Assembly: GCA_024401275.1 (NCBI GenBank)
Contig: JAKSLJ010000014.1
Span: 1-64,000, forward strand
DNA length: 64,000 nucleotides
Direction of reading: 5' to 3'
Source: Bacteroidaceae bacterium
GTDB lineage: Bacteria; Bacteroidota; Bacteroidia; Bacteroidales; Bacteroidaceae
This document shows positions 1-8,460 of the stretch, in pieces. Position 1 is the stretch's first letter. Each line of letters begins with the position of its first letter. The notes beneath the pieces were generated by a model. It searched no databases and was not told the DNA's origin. It saw nothing but the letters and a program-made list of their open reading frames with translations. A program made the translations under genes and the position numbers.

Positions 1-26
1 TTGCTTTAATCTTTAAAATTGTAATC

Positions 27-809
27 ATGAAATGTTCAAGTTGTGGTGCCGAAATCAAGGAAGGCGCCGAGTTTTGCGTCGTGTGCGGGAAGCCACTTCC
101 TAAGCGTAAGAAATGTCCAAAGTGTGGAACAGAGGTTCTTGAGGGCGTTATGTTTTGCACGAATTGTGGTAACAGGTTTGAGCAAAAGCCTGAGCCTGAT
201 GTTTACTATGAGGAAGAGGAAACTTCTAATCCTTGGAAATGGGTGGCAGTTGCCCTTGTCGCCTTGTTGCTTATAGGCGGTGGCGCATATTGGTACTTCT
301 ATATGATGCCTAAAAACACCTCTTCAGATGCTTCTACAGAGACGGCTGACACGACAACACAAGTCATAAGTGATGCTGCAGATGCCAACTATGCAGAGGC
401 ACAGGAAATTGAAGAGGATTATGAAGAAGAAGGTGACGCGGATGTGGAAGAACAGGAAGAGGAATATGATTCTGATTCAGAAACTCCAAGCTTATTGGAA
501 TCAAAGCAAGCTGATGCTCCTGATCCAAGCAATGGAGAATGGTGGGCTGGCTCAATCGGTAAATATGGAATCCGTATGTACATTAATGAAGATACAAGCG
601 ATTTTTGGTATGAATATACAAAATGGGGCAATCGTCTGTATCTGACAGTTGTGGAGAATAATGGAGATCATCTTGTATTATTGGAAACAAATAAAAACGG
701 TAATGAAACTGGAAAGTTTGACGGCTATATAAATGGTAACACCTATTCTGGTACCTTCTACAACTTATACAATGGCAAGACATTCGGTTTCACATTGAAG
801 AAACAATAA
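27..809 (+). CDS. Double zinc-ribbon, single-pass membrane protein
   Basis: Uncharacterised 260-residue protein. Two CxxC...CxxC zinc ribbons are visible at Cys3/Cys6/Cys17/Cys20 and Cys30/Cys33/Cys44/Cys47. One hydrophobic helix follows at about residues 70-92, then a very acidic linker (about 110-155) and a C-terminal beta-rich domain (about 165-260, rich in W/Y/G). The ribbons precede the helix, so they are probably cytoplasmic and the C-terminal domain outside, which is an inference. The start is the first ATG and places the CxxC at once. The same architecture (ribbon, helix, long extracytoplasmic part) recurs in the genes at 59263-60408 and 61420-64000. Function unknown; family assignment beyond zinc ribbon is not possible by eye. 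Confidence 0.85.
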   Translation: MKCSSCGAEIKEGAEFCVVCGKPLPKRKKCPKCGTEVLEGVMFCTNCGNRFEQKPEPDVYYEEEETSNPWKWVAVALVALLLIGGGAYWYFYMMPKNTSSDASTETADTTTQVISDAADANYAEAQEIEEDYEEEGDADVEEQEEEYDSDSETPSLLESKQADAPDPSNGEWWAGSIGKYGIRMYINEDTSDFWYEYTKWGNRLYLTVVENNGDHLVLLETNKNGNETGKFDGYINGNTYSGTFYNLYNGKTFGFTLKKQ

Positions 810-841
810 TAGAAACTACACTAATAGAGACAGAACATAAC

Positions 842-887
842 CTGGCGCAAATCCTGACATTATTATAACTGTTGGGATTTGCGCCAG
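842..887 (+). terminator. Hairpin after the zinc-ribbon gene
   Basis: A perfect 13-bp inverted repeat (842-854 with 875-887, arms CTGGCGCAAATCC and its complement) lies 33 bp after the stop codon and is followed by a T-rich stretch. It is the likely transcription terminator of the first gene. Confidence 0.75.
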
Positions 888-940
888 ATTTGTTTAGCAC
901 TGAAACATAGACGTTTAATTGATAACAAACAACAAATCGA

Positions 941-984
941 ATTTTACTTATAAATAAAACGTGTATTTTACTTATAAATAAAAC
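941..984. repeat. 20-bp direct repeat upstream of the HTH locus
   Basis: The 20-mer attttacttataaataaaac occurs twice without mismatch at 941-960 and 965-984, separated by 4 bp. It ends just before a TAnnTTTG promoter element, where an autoregulating HTH protein would bind. The operator role is an inference. Confidence 0.7.
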
Positions 985-992
985 AGGAATAC

Positions 993-1000
993 TAACTTTG
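993..1000 (+). promoter_or_regulatory. -7 element TAACTTTG of the HTH locus
   Basis: TAACTTTG matches the Bacteroidetes -7 consensus TAnnTTTG and lies 24 bp before the ATG of the interrupted ORF at 1025. No clear -33 TTTG is present; the direct repeats occupy that position. Confidence 0.5.
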
Positions 1001-1024
1001 TACCAAAATCTAACATTACAGGAC

Positions 1025-1165
1025 ATGAAAGAAGCGGAAATAGCACTTGTAAATTAAGGTGATGGCTGCACCATCTATACGATTCAATTCCTAATGGACA
1101 CGGATTCTGAGTTTGAGAAATTCGTAAATAAGTTTAAGAATGACGCTGAATTATTTAAACTATGA
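1025..1165 (+). pseudogene. Stop-interrupted small ORF upstream of an HTH gene
   Basis: From the ATG at 1025 one frame reads ten codons, meets TAA at 1055-1057, and continues in the same frame for 35 codons to a TGA at 1163-1165. That TGA overlaps the ATG of the HTH gene (ATGA). Both halves read like one short acidic protein, so this looks like a gene broken by a nonsense mutation, and possibly shortened as well. An upstream partner with a 4-bp overlap suggests a toxin-antitoxin pair (higBA-like order) whose toxin has decayed. The family is not recognised; the toxin role is inferred from context only. Confidence 0.45.
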
Positions 1166-1518
1166 AACAGATAAATACAAATTTCAATGAATTGGTATCG
1201 TCTGTACCAAAGGATATCAAAGCGGAACTTGACTTGAGTTTTGCCATATCCAATCGTATATATCAGTTAATGACTGAACGCGGATTAACAAAGAAGCAGT
1301 TCGCAGATGAACTTGGAAAGAGACCTAGCGAGATCACAAAATGGTTAAGCGGACAGCATAATTTCACCATTCGCACTTTAGGGCAATTGTCTGTTTTCTT
1401 CGGCAAGAATTTAATAACAGTTAGTAATGGCCGAAAAGCAACTAAACCTTACATCGTAAATAACATCGAGAACAGTACAGTTCCTTTTTGTGCCGAACCA
1501 GAATTTGATAAAAACTGA
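1162..1518 (+). CDS. XRE-family HTH transcriptional regulator, antitoxin-like
   Basis: Protein of 118 residues with a lambda-repressor-type helix-turn-helix at about residues 28-85; the recognisable core is ...LTKKQFADELGKRPSEITK... followed by the typical W-L-S-G turn. A hydrophobic N-terminal stretch and a polar C-terminal tail of about 30 residues flank it. HTH proteins of this length are commonly HigA-type antitoxins. The gene starts inside the stop codon of the interrupted ORF at 1025-1165, and two 20-bp direct repeats sit at the promoter, so it may repress its own promoter. With the partner broken it would now be a stand-alone regulator. Confidence 0.8.
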   Translation: MKQINTNFNELVSSVPKDIKAELDLSFAISNRIYQLMTERGLTKKQFADELGKRPSEITKWLSGQHNFTIRTLGQLSVFFGKNLITVSNGRKATKPYIVNNIENSTVPFCAEPEFDKN

Positions 1519-1900
1519 TGGTTTAGTCATCCACTCCTCACTCGTCACATTTGGTATCTAACTCATTATGTATCAGCAACATACACGCGTGACAAGTGGC
1601 TCTCAATTCATCACAACTCGTCACGTTTCATCACAAATTCTGCTGTATGTGACGGCACTCGTCACACACTTGTCACGCTGTAGCTTACTGACTATCAGCA
1701 TATTACAAACGAATGTGACGAGTGATGAGTATTTTGAATTCGTGGACGTTCTGAAAATCTCTTAGGGGGGGGATAATATTGTTCCAAAGGAATAAAAAAA
1801 TATTCCAAAGGAATACGAGGCACAATCCTTAGGATTACGACTCGTATTCCTTTGCTTTTTATTGTGGAATCCTTGCCCTACATATAAAAAATCCCTATCC
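1519..1900. repeat. Gene-free stretch with GTGAC/GTCAC motif cluster
   Basis: No credible gene. Between about 1538 and 1730 the pentamer GTCAC or its complement GTGAC recurs at least eight times, mostly as ACTCGTCAC or GTGACGAGT, in both orientations. A run of eight G follows at about 1766, then two direct copies of ttccaaaggaata (about 1783 and 1803) leading into the hairpin at 1807-1853. This could be a multi-site protein-binding array or the scar of an element. Confidence 0.55.
1807..1860. terminator. Nested hairpin between convergent genes
   Basis: A 13-bp perfect inverted repeat (1807-1819 AAAGGAATACGAG with 1841-1853) encloses a second one (AATCC 1824-1828 with GGATT 1832-1836) and is followed by GCTTTTTATT. 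It sits between the HTH gene and the convergent STAS gene and can end transcription from the plus side, perhaps from both. Confidence 0.65.
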
Positions 1901-2209
1901 TTACTCCACGATAGTGAAGATATTTGTGAAGCCAGTCATGTCGAAGACATCCTTGATTTCTGGAGAAAGCGCCTTGATAGTGAGGGCGCCGCCAGACTTA
2001 AGGTAGTGCTTATGAAGCGAAATGAGAATGCGAAGACCGGAAGACGAGATGTAAGTGAGCTGTGAGCAATCAACGAGTACGGACTTTGCGTCGGAAGATG
2101 TTACCTTCTGAACTTCTGTTTCTACTTGTGGTGCACTTGGTGTGTCAAGACGACCAACGAGAGCGATTACGGCTTCTGAGCCATTGATTTGAATATTTGT
2201 TTCCATCAT
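1901..2209 (-). CDS. STAS-domain anti-sigma factor antagonist
   Basis: A 102-residue protein that is a single STAS domain of the SpoIIAA/RsbV type. The motif LTYISSSGLRIL places the phosphorylatable serine at Ser57, directly before the glycine; the usual Asp before the Ser pair is Ser here. In partner switching, the unphosphorylated form binds the kinase and frees its target. It is the last gene of a minus-strand group with an RsbW-like kinase and a SpoIIE-like phosphatase, though about 200 bp separates it from the kinase. Two ATGs (2209 and 2206) are equally possible starts. Confidence 0.9.
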   Translation of the reverse strand: MMETNIQINGSEAVIALVGRLDTPSAPQVETEVQKVTSSDAKSVLVDCSQLTYISSSGLRILISLHKHYLKSGGALTIKALSPEIKDVFDMTGFTNIFTIVE

Positions 2210-2300
2210 TATATTTACAGATTTACGAATTTACAATTTACAATTTTGGTTCGCACAAAGAAATTTATCTAAGATTTCTCTTTATTTGCTCGAAGATTTA

Positions 2301-2327
2301 GAGCCCCTTGATAAGGGGCGGCTATAA
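2301..2327. repeat. 27-bp dispersed hairpin repeat, copy 1
   Basis: GCCCCTT (2303-2309), loop GAT, AAGGGGC (2313-2319), followed by ggctataa. A second copy with a few changes lies at 52819-52845. It sits in the 207-bp gap between the STAS and RsbW-like genes, where little else is visible. Confidence 0.55.
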
Positions 2328-2416
2328 TGCTGAGTTACTTCGCTAAGTAAGTTTCTTTTTTTCTTATCCATTTCTTTGAGCCACATATAATCTTTGAGTC
2401 TTTCTATTACTATTTT

Positions 2417-2824
2417 TTAGATATTCTTCTTCATGGTGAGTTCGTTCTTACCATCTATGCGCTGGTAGGTAACCTCGTTCATGATTTTCTTTACGAGCAT
2501 GATGCCGAGTCCGCCTATCGGTCTGTCTTCGGCAGGAAGAGAAAGATCGGGAGCAGCGGCTGCTGTTGGATCGAAAGGCGTGCCACTGTCTGAGAGCACA
2601 AAGATTATGGTGTTGCCCTTCTTCTGCACGCTCAGGCTGTTCTGCCCCTCGACATTGTCGGGATAGGCATACTCAATAACATTGACTACAGCCTCCTCTA
2701 TGGCAAGCTGTATGCTGGTAAGGAGTGAGAAATCAAGTTCCAACTCCTCGCCAATCTCGTCGATGAAGGCGGCTATTCGGGTAACCTCCTCCATCTTGTT
2801 CTGGAAAATAATTTCCTTTTTCAT
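2417..2824 (-). CDS. RsbW-like serine kinase / anti-sigma factor (HATPase_c)
   Basis: A 135-residue GHKL ATPase of the RsbW/SpoIIAB type. The N box is seen at about Glu42-Asn48 (EEAVVNVIEYAY), the G1 box at DSGTPFDP (79-86) and the G2 box at GGLGIMLVKK (104-113). Known members phosphorylate a STAS antagonist and hold a sigma factor or another target. It starts 4 bp after the phosphatase gene stop, so the two are co-transcribed and probably translationally coupled. Bacteroidetes lack SigB, so its target is unknown; no sigma factor gene is in the window. Confidence 0.9.
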   Translation of the reverse strand: MKKEIIFQNKMEEVTRIAAFIDEIGEELELDFSLLTSIQLAIEEAVVNVIEYAYPDNVEGQNSLSVQKKGNTIIFVLSDSGTPFDPTAAAAPDLSLPAEDRPIGGLGIMLVKKIMNEVTYQRIDGKNELTMKKNI

Positions 2825-2828
2825 TGTG

Positions 2829-4364
2829 TCATTCGGGTTTATAGTGAATAGACATTATTGTTATATCGTCGCTTTGGTCAGCTCCGTTGGCATAGGTGCG
2901 AACATCGTCTGTTATCATTTCGATTATGCCTTGTGAAGAGAGTTGCAGGTTCTTCTCAACGGCTGCCACGAGTCGGTCTATGGCATAGAGCTGCTTATCT
3001 GGATTTTCCGCCTCAACAACGCCGTCGGTATAAAGCAGGAGTTTATCGCCCGGCTTCATATCGGCTTCATTCATCTGGTATGGGAAGTTCTCTATCAGTC
3101 CGACCGGCAGATTGCTTGCCATCTCTATCTCCTCCAGGCTCTCGCTATGCAGAAGGAGCATCGGGTCGTGGCCGGCATTGCAGAATCGCAGATGTCCATT
3201 GGCAAGATCGAGTTCGCCGGCTATCAAAGTAACGAACATATTACGCTCGTTGTTCGGAGCTATGGCATTGTTTATATGGTCAACGACATCGGTTGGCGTT
3301 GCTGCCGACTGCAGAACGGCGTGGAACATGCTGATGGTGATAGCCATGACGAGTGAAGCAGGAACACCTTTTCCGCTGACATCGCCAATGATGAAATAGA
3401 GTTTGCCATCGTTTATCGTGAATCCATACAAATCGCCGCCAACTTCCTTCGCTGGCTGCAGGTAGGCAAAGAGATCGACATCCTTATATTCCGGTGGCGA
3501 CGGGAAATTGTGCGGAAGCATACCCATCTGAATGTCATGGGCAATGCTAAGTTCCTTTGCCATGCTCTGACGAATAGCTGTGTTTTGAGTGAGCTCCTGC
3601 ATATAGGCTTTCAGTGAGACGCGCATGTTTTCAAGCGAATCGCCAAGCTGCTGAATCTCGTCGCCGGAAGCTGCTTTCTTCAAAGGTGTGTCGAAGTCGC
3701 CTTCGGCAATCATGGCTGCCGACTTTGCATAGCTGCGTATTGGTTGTGTGCGACGACGCACGATGTGCCAAATAAGGAAACCTACCAACACCATCGTAAC
3801 AAGAAGCATGAGGACTGTTCGCAGCAGTCCGATCATCATTTTCTCGTAAATTATATCGTATGGTTTGCTGACAGCTACGCCACACTTTATGCTAGGAATG
3901 TAGGCATAGCTGACAAGATATTTCTTGTCATTGTACACCATCACTCGCGTGCTGTCGTTTCCATCCAACATGTCGCGTCCTATCTCCTCCAGGTCTTCGC
4001 TATGGTTCTTGCGGGCATCGGTGATGTAGGTCTCGGCTATTTCTCCCTTGGCTTCGTTGACCAGATATTTGCCATCCTTGTCCAAGAGGAAGACTGAGCT
4101 CTTTGTATCATCCTTGCTGATAAGCTCTGATACCTCTTTCTTGAATTCCTTCAAACCGAGATCAACTCCCATAACGCCAAAAACCTCGGAATACAAGCTG
4201 ACCTTAGTAGCGGCACTTTCCTTCTCTTTCTCGAGGATTGAAGTTGCTGCCCTGTATATGTTGACGGAGTATATCAAGGCAAAAACTATCAACACCGTCA
4301 TGCAAAGAATGAAAGTCATCTTTGCGGCGAAGGAACGATTATATTGCTTTTTGCTTTTCTTCAT
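2829..4364 (-). CDS. Membrane sensor PP2C-type phosphatase (SpoIIE/RsbU family)
   Basis: Protein of 511 residues: transmembrane helix at about 14-36, an extracytoplasmic sensor of about 140 residues (Cache-like), second helix at about 178-201, HAMP linker at about 203-258, then a SpoIIE PP2C domain to the C terminus. Metal-binding motifs are visible in order: IIGDVSGKGVPAS, NAGHDPMLLL, LLLYTDGVVEAEN and QSDDITIM. Known members dephosphorylate a STAS antagonist on receiving a signal, so this is the input of the partner switch encoded just downstream. It starts 23 bp after the stop of the transporter gene. Confidence 0.92.
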   Translation of the reverse strand: MKKSKKQYNRSFAAKMTFILCMTVLIVFALIYSVNIYRAATSILEKEKESAATKVSLYSEVFGVMGVDLGLKEFKKEVSELISKDDTKSSVFLLDKDGKYLVNEAKGEIAETYITDARKNHSEDLEEIGRDMLDGNDSTRVMVYNDKKYLVSYAYIPSIKCGVAVSKPYDIIYEKMMIGLLRTVLMLLVTMVLVGFLIWHIVRRRTQPIRSYAKSAAMIAEGDFDTPLKKAASGDEIQQLGDSLENMRVSLKAYMQELTQNTAIRQSMAKELSIAHDIQMGMLPHNFPSPPEYKDVDLFAYLQPAKEVGGDLYGFTINDGKLYFIIGDVSGKGVPASLVMAITISMFHAVLQSAATPTDVVDHINNAIAPNNERNMFVTLIAGELDLANGHLRFCNAGHDPMLLLHSESLEEIEMASNLPVGLIENFPYQMNEADMKPGDKLLLYTDGVVEAENPDKQLYAIDRLVAAVEKNLQLSSQGIIEMITDDVRTYANGADQSDDITIMSIHYKPE

Positions 4365-4387
4365 TGTATTTAAGGGTATTTACTGGG

Positions 4388-7327
4388 TCATTGCTCTTTT
4401 CTCCAAGGGAAGTTTGTGTAAAGTAGAAGCGCTACAATAGCAGCCATGATCATCATAACCGAGAGGTTAAACCAGATTGTAGGAACCTCGCCATAGCCTA
4501 TCATCTTGCGACTGCTGTAGAACGGAGCGCGACCGAAATGGTCTGTCGGAGCAAGATAGATGGTGCCGGCGTATGGCACGAGGCAGTCGCCTTCCTGCTT
4601 TACAAGCTCGTCAGCATTTGTGTTGGCAAGCGTGTTCTGCAGATTCTTGTTGCAATGATTCGTCTGAAGGTCCATCAGATATTGGCTTCCCTTCTCGTTG
4701 ATAATCTGCATCTTCAGGTAGTCAACCTCTCGCGTATGAATGAGACTTCTCTTGTACAAAGACTTGTCTGACTCAGCAATCCACTTCTCCAGATTCTGGT
4801 AAACCTCGTGTGAAAAGCCTTTTTCCGTAAGTTTGTCCAGGTCAGTGAACACGCTGAGGTCCCACTTCTCTGTCAGTCGCTTTATCTCATGTCTTAGCAT
4901 TGGCAGGTCCTGAATGTAATCTTTCTCGTTGGCAAGCTTCGAGATGTCAGCAGCAAGTGCTTTCTTCTTCATGGTGGAGAGAAATCCCATGCGGTCAAGC
5001 TGATACTCATACTGCGCAGCCTCTTCCTCAAAGAAGTTCTTCGTGTAGTCGTTTTCCGTAAACGCCGTTACCGCAAGAGCCTCATAGGCCCAGCGCGAAG
5101 GTATCAGGTCGCCCACAAGTGGCACATTACGCGTCTTGCTGTGCTGGTTGATGTCGTCAAACGAAACAACGAGTCCGCAAAGCAGAATCTGCGGAATAAG
5201 CAGCAGCGGAATAGTGATGTAGATAGCCACTACGGAGTTCAGCGACTGAGAGAGTAGCAAGCCTGTCAATCCGGCGAGGAAGGCTGTTACAAACATGATG
5301 AGCCACCACTCCATCCATAGGTCGGAAAGGCCGAGAAGATTGTTTCCGACAAGTATGAAAAGACCAGTCTGAATAACAGAAACCATTGCCGTCTGCACAA
5401 TCTTCGACGAAATATAAGCGCCATGAGAAAGCTGCAAGAAGCGCTCTCGCTTCAGCAAAGCCCTGTCCTTGAAAATCTCCTCTGCGCAGATGCTCATGCC
5501 CATGAAGGTGGCTACGATTATAGCCATGAAGAAGTAGGACAGCAGGTTCTTGTTGTCAAAAACGGTGTAGCCTTTATCTCCGGCATAGCGTGTCAGGAAA
5601 GCTACTATCAGTGCCAGTGCTGGAGCTTCAAGCAATGCTATGGTTATAAACTGACGGTCGGTGAGCTTAGCCTTGATGTTTCGCTTCAAGTAGATGAAGA
5701 ACTGCTCCAGATAGCCAGGGTGCTTCTGCTCGGTTTTCGGCAAAGCAATTTCCTTTGGTTCTTCCTTAAACTCCTTTCTTTCAGCCACCTTGGCAAGATA
5801 CTTCTCGTGCCACTCTTCCGGCTGTATTCTTCGCGCGGAAGTCTGTCTGCCGGAACTGTCAAGACGGTTCTCGTCTATGATGTTCAGCATTATCTCCGGA
5901 TTGATGTTTCCGCACTCCTGACACATTGAAGAGTCGGCATCGGCGTAGTTAGCCTCCTGCTTGAAATAGACTGGCGCAAGTATCGGATTTCCGTCGAAAA
6001 TTGGATAGCCGCCCTTGTCAAGAAGCCAAAGGCGGTCGAAGAGTTTATAGATGTCAGACGATGGCTGATGGATGTTTACGATGACCAACTTTCCGCGATA
6101 AGTCTGCTCCTTCAGCAGGTGGACAACTTTTTCCGAGTCGGAAGAAGAAAGTCCGCTGGTAGGCTCATCAAGGAAAAGGATGGCTGGTTCGCGGATAAGC
6201 TCAAGCGCAATGTTGAGTCGCTTGCGCTGACCACCACTGATGGTCTTGTTCAGCGGCGAACCTACCTTAAGGTCTTTTATATACGAAAGGCCGAGGTCGT
6301 CGAGTGTCTTGTTTACTCTCTCGTCAATCTGCTCATCTGTGAGGTCAGCAAAGCAGAACTTTGTTGTATAGAACAGATTCTGATAGACCGTAAGCTCTGC
6401 GATGAGCAAGTCGTCCTGTGGCACGAAGCCGATGTATTTTCTAAGCTGTTCAAGATTGTCATAAAGAGACAAACCATTGATAGTCAGCGTGCCGCTATCT
6501 GGTTGCAGCGTACCGTTGAGAATGCTCAGCAGTGTTGACTTTCCCACTCCACTGCCGCCCATAATGGCAACAAACTCACCTGAGCGCAGGGCAAATGTAA
6601 AGTTGTGAAGACCGTTATCGCTGTTCGGGAATCGGAAATTCACGTTGCGTCCTTCAATGGCAATAGCCTGATAGCGGTCATCCTCACCAAGAAGGCGAGA
6701 CACAAATCTATAGTAAATAGGCTTTGACTTTGCCGACTTGATGATGCCGTTTTCCGGCCAAGTCATGAAAAGTCCCTTTACGAACGGCATTTCGTTCATC
6801 TTCACAGACTCGTCGCCGTCGTATGCCACTACCACCTTGTTGAAGTCTTTCAGGCGCAAAACCCTAAGGCTTCCGCTGAGATCCTTGAACGTAGCAATAC
6901 CAACATTGTCGCTTTTCTGCGATGTGATGAAGTTGTAAGCCTCGTCCATCACGTCGTCGCCAATGCAGAATTCCTTGCCGAGAATGGTAATCATCTTCCT
7001 CTCATTGCTGTCGATAGTACCGTTTATGAAGGCAAACTCCATAAAACGCAGCATGAGCATCAGCTGATCTTCAGCGCCTATTCGTCCTTTCAACTGCGAA
7101 ACGATTTTGGCAACAGTCTCGTCAAGGTCTGGCACCGTCAGGTCATAAACGTCAGTCAGATTGTCGTAGATGCCAATATAGTTCTCGTAATTGTGGATAC
7201 CGAAGAAACTCTGAAGATAGTTTATCACCACTTCACGGGCATGCTCCTTGTCCTTTTCATCCGAATCTGACGCCGAGACAAAAAGTGCAAAGAGGTTTAT
7301 CAGCGAGGCTAGCGTGTGGTCGTTCAT
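4388..7327 (-). CDS. ABCG-like transporter, ATPase-permease fusion with TerB-like N-terminus
   Basis: Protein of 979 residues. About residues 1-140 form a helical, acidic domain resembling TerB (...FINGTIDSNERKMIT... then hydrophobic spacing). The nucleotide-binding domain follows with Walker A GGSGVGKST (257-265), signature SGGQRKR (364-370) and Walker B ILFLDE (383-388). An ABC-2 type membrane part covers about 570-770, with a large soluble loop and a last helix near 955-972. The order ATPase then permease is that of the ABCG/white family. Substrate unknown. It lies directly upstream of the phosphatase-kinase-STAS genes, so it may be a target or a signal source of that switch. Confidence 0.88.
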   Translation of the reverse strand: MNDHTLASLINLFALFVSASDSDEKDKEHAREVVINYLQSFFGIHNYENYIGIYDNLTDVYDLTVPDLDETVAKIVSQLKGRIGAEDQLMLMLRFMEFAFINGTIDSNERKMITILGKEFCIGDDVMDEAYNFITSQKSDNVGIATFKDLSGSLRVLRLKDFNKVVVAYDGDESVKMNEMPFVKGLFMTWPENGIIKSAKSKPIYYRFVSRLLGEDDRYQAIAIEGRNVNFRFPNSDNGLHNFTFALRSGEFVAIMGGSGVGKSTLLSILNGTLQPDSGTLTINGLSLYDNLEQLRKYIGFVPQDDLLIAELTVYQNLFYTTKFCFADLTDEQIDERVNKTLDDLGLSYIKDLKVGSPLNKTISGGQRKRLNIALELIREPAILFLDEPTSGLSSSDSEKVVHLLKEQTYRGKLVIVNIHQPSSDIYKLFDRLWLLDKGGYPIFDGNPILAPVYFKQEANYADADSSMCQECGNINPEIMLNIIDENRLDSSGRQTSARRIQPEEWHEKYLAKVAERKEFKEEPKEIALPKTEQKHPGYLEQFFIYLKRNIKAKLTDRQFITIALLEAPALALIVAFLTRYAGDKGYTVFDNKNLLSYFFMAIIVATFMGMSICAEEIFKDRALLKRERFLQLSHGAYISSKIVQTAMVSVIQTGLFILVGNNLLGLSDLWMEWWLIMFVTAFLAGLTGLLLSQSLNSVVAIYITIPLLLIPQILLCGLVVSFDDINQHSKTRNVPLVGDLIPSRWAYEALAVTAFTENDYTKNFFEEEAAQYEYQLDRMGFLSTMKKKALAADISKLANEKDYIQDLPMLRHEIKRLTEKWDLSVFTDLDKLTEKGFSHEVYQNLEKWIAESDKSLYKRSLIHTREVDYLKMQIINEKGSQYLMDLQTNHCNKNLQNTLANTNADELVKQEGDCLVPYAGTIYLAPTDHFGRAPFYSSRKMIGYGEVPTIWFNLSVMMIMAAIVALLLYTNFPWRKEQ

Positions 7328-7342
7328 GTCATTTCAAATAAC

Positions 7343-7415
7343 AAAAGTGAAAAACGAAAAGTGAAAAATACTCCTAAAGCGTAGCACTTTTCATTTTTCA
7401 TTTTTCACTTTTCAG
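7343..7415. terminator. Imperfect inverted repeat between lipoprotein and transporter genes
   Basis: Runs of gaaaagtgaaaaat on one side and atttttcacttttc on the other form a long AT-rich imperfect stem in the 116-bp gap. It may end transcription of the lipoprotein gene at 7444-8265 or attenuate read-through into the transporter. Confidence 0.45.
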
Positions 7416-7443
7416 TTCAAGTCAAGCTTGCTATATCTTTTAT

Positions 7444-8265
7444 TTAATAAGCAGCAATCTTACCTCTGTGCTCCTTACAGAAAGTGATGAAGTTTCCGAG
7501 AGCCTCGTCAGCAGTAGCTTCGTCAGCCTTCACAACAGCGTCAATCTTTTCTGCAAGCTCAGCCATCTCTTCAAGTGACTTGTAGTAAGGCTTGAGAAGG
7601 TTGTAGAGTTCAACGATGTTAGCAAGCATATCCTTGCGACCGAGAATGTCCTTGAAGATTTCCTGCTGGTCATATTCGCCTACCATCTCAGCAACACCAA
7701 TCTTGTTGAGTGTGCTCTCGATAACAGCGTAAGTGAAGTTAATGAGCATCTCATCGGCAGTGTTATTCTCAAGAGCCTCTTCTACAGACTGAGCTGTGAG
7801 AGAGTCTGTCATGCTGATCATTTCCTCCTTAGAGAGAGAGTCAACAGCTGCAACGTCATATTTCTTGTTAGTCTCAGCAACGAGCTTTGCAATAACTGCA
7901 GCACGTTCCTTTGCATTGTTAGCGTCCTTAACAAAGACGAAATCGTTAGTTTCCTTGTCAGCGAGATAGATACCGAGGAGCTGGTTCTTCTCGTAGTTAG
8001 TCTGAGCCTTGTCAGCCATGTCGAGTGCGAGGAAGAACTTCACTGGCATAGTCTTAACGCCGTCCTTAGTTACAACAACCTCGTTGAGCATGTTCATACG
8101 CTCAGCGTGTACGCTCTTGAAGAGTTCCTTTGCCTTCTCCTTTACAGAGTCAGTAAGTTCAGTGGCAGCCTGCTCAGTTTCCTGTGCTTTCTTCTGGTCT
8201 GTGCATGCAGTGAATGTTGCACCCAAACCGAGTACGAACAATGCTGCGATAAGATGTTTTTTCAT
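7444..8265 (-). CDS. Helical lipoprotein of unknown function
   Basis: A 273-residue protein with a lipoprotein signal peptide; the lipobox ends FTAC, Cys at about residue 21. The mature part is almost entirely alpha-helical and acidic, with E/K/A-rich stretches, and has no recognised motif. It is encoded upstream of, and in line with, the TerB-ABC transporter and the partner-switching genes, so it could be an envelope component of the same system. Proximity is the only evidence for that. Confidence 0.8.
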   Translation of the reverse strand: MKKHLIAALFVLGLGATFTACTDQKKAQETEQAATELTDSVKEKAKELFKSVHAERMNMLNEVVVTKDGVKTMPVKFFLALDMADKAQTNYEKNQLLGIYLADKETNDFVFVKDANNAKERAAVIAKLVAETNKKYDVAAVDSLSKEEMISMTDSLTAQSVEEALENNTADEMLINFTYAVIESTLNKIGVAEMVGEYDQQEIFKDILGRKDMLANIVELYNLLKPYYKSLEEMAELAEKIDAVVKADEATADEALGNFITFCKEHRGKIAAY

Positions 8266-8309
8266 ATTTTAATTAGTGTTTTAGTTATCATTGGTCAGTT
8301 TTTCCACTG

Positions 8310-8317
8310 CAAAATTA
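8310..8317 (-). promoter_or_regulatory. -7 element of the lipoprotein gene
   Basis: Read on the minus strand, TAATTTTG matches TAnnTTTG about 45 bp before the ATG at 8265. No convincing -33 TTTG was found. It may drive the whole 8265-1901 block. Confidence 0.45.
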
Positions 8318-8460
8318 CACATTTATCCCGAATATTCAAGCGAATACTGGAATGTATTTGCGCATCTTTCGCTTTTTTGATTTTCGTCAACACTTTTATT
8401 CCACCTTTATGTCCACCTATCATATCAGATATGCCGTATGATTATGGTTTCAAAGCAGCT

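Noticed and set aside
1568-1765. 65-codon open frame in the GTGAC/GTCAC cluster
   Set aside because: It is made entirely of the repeat-rich stretch, has no promoter or protein-like composition, and ends in the G-run.
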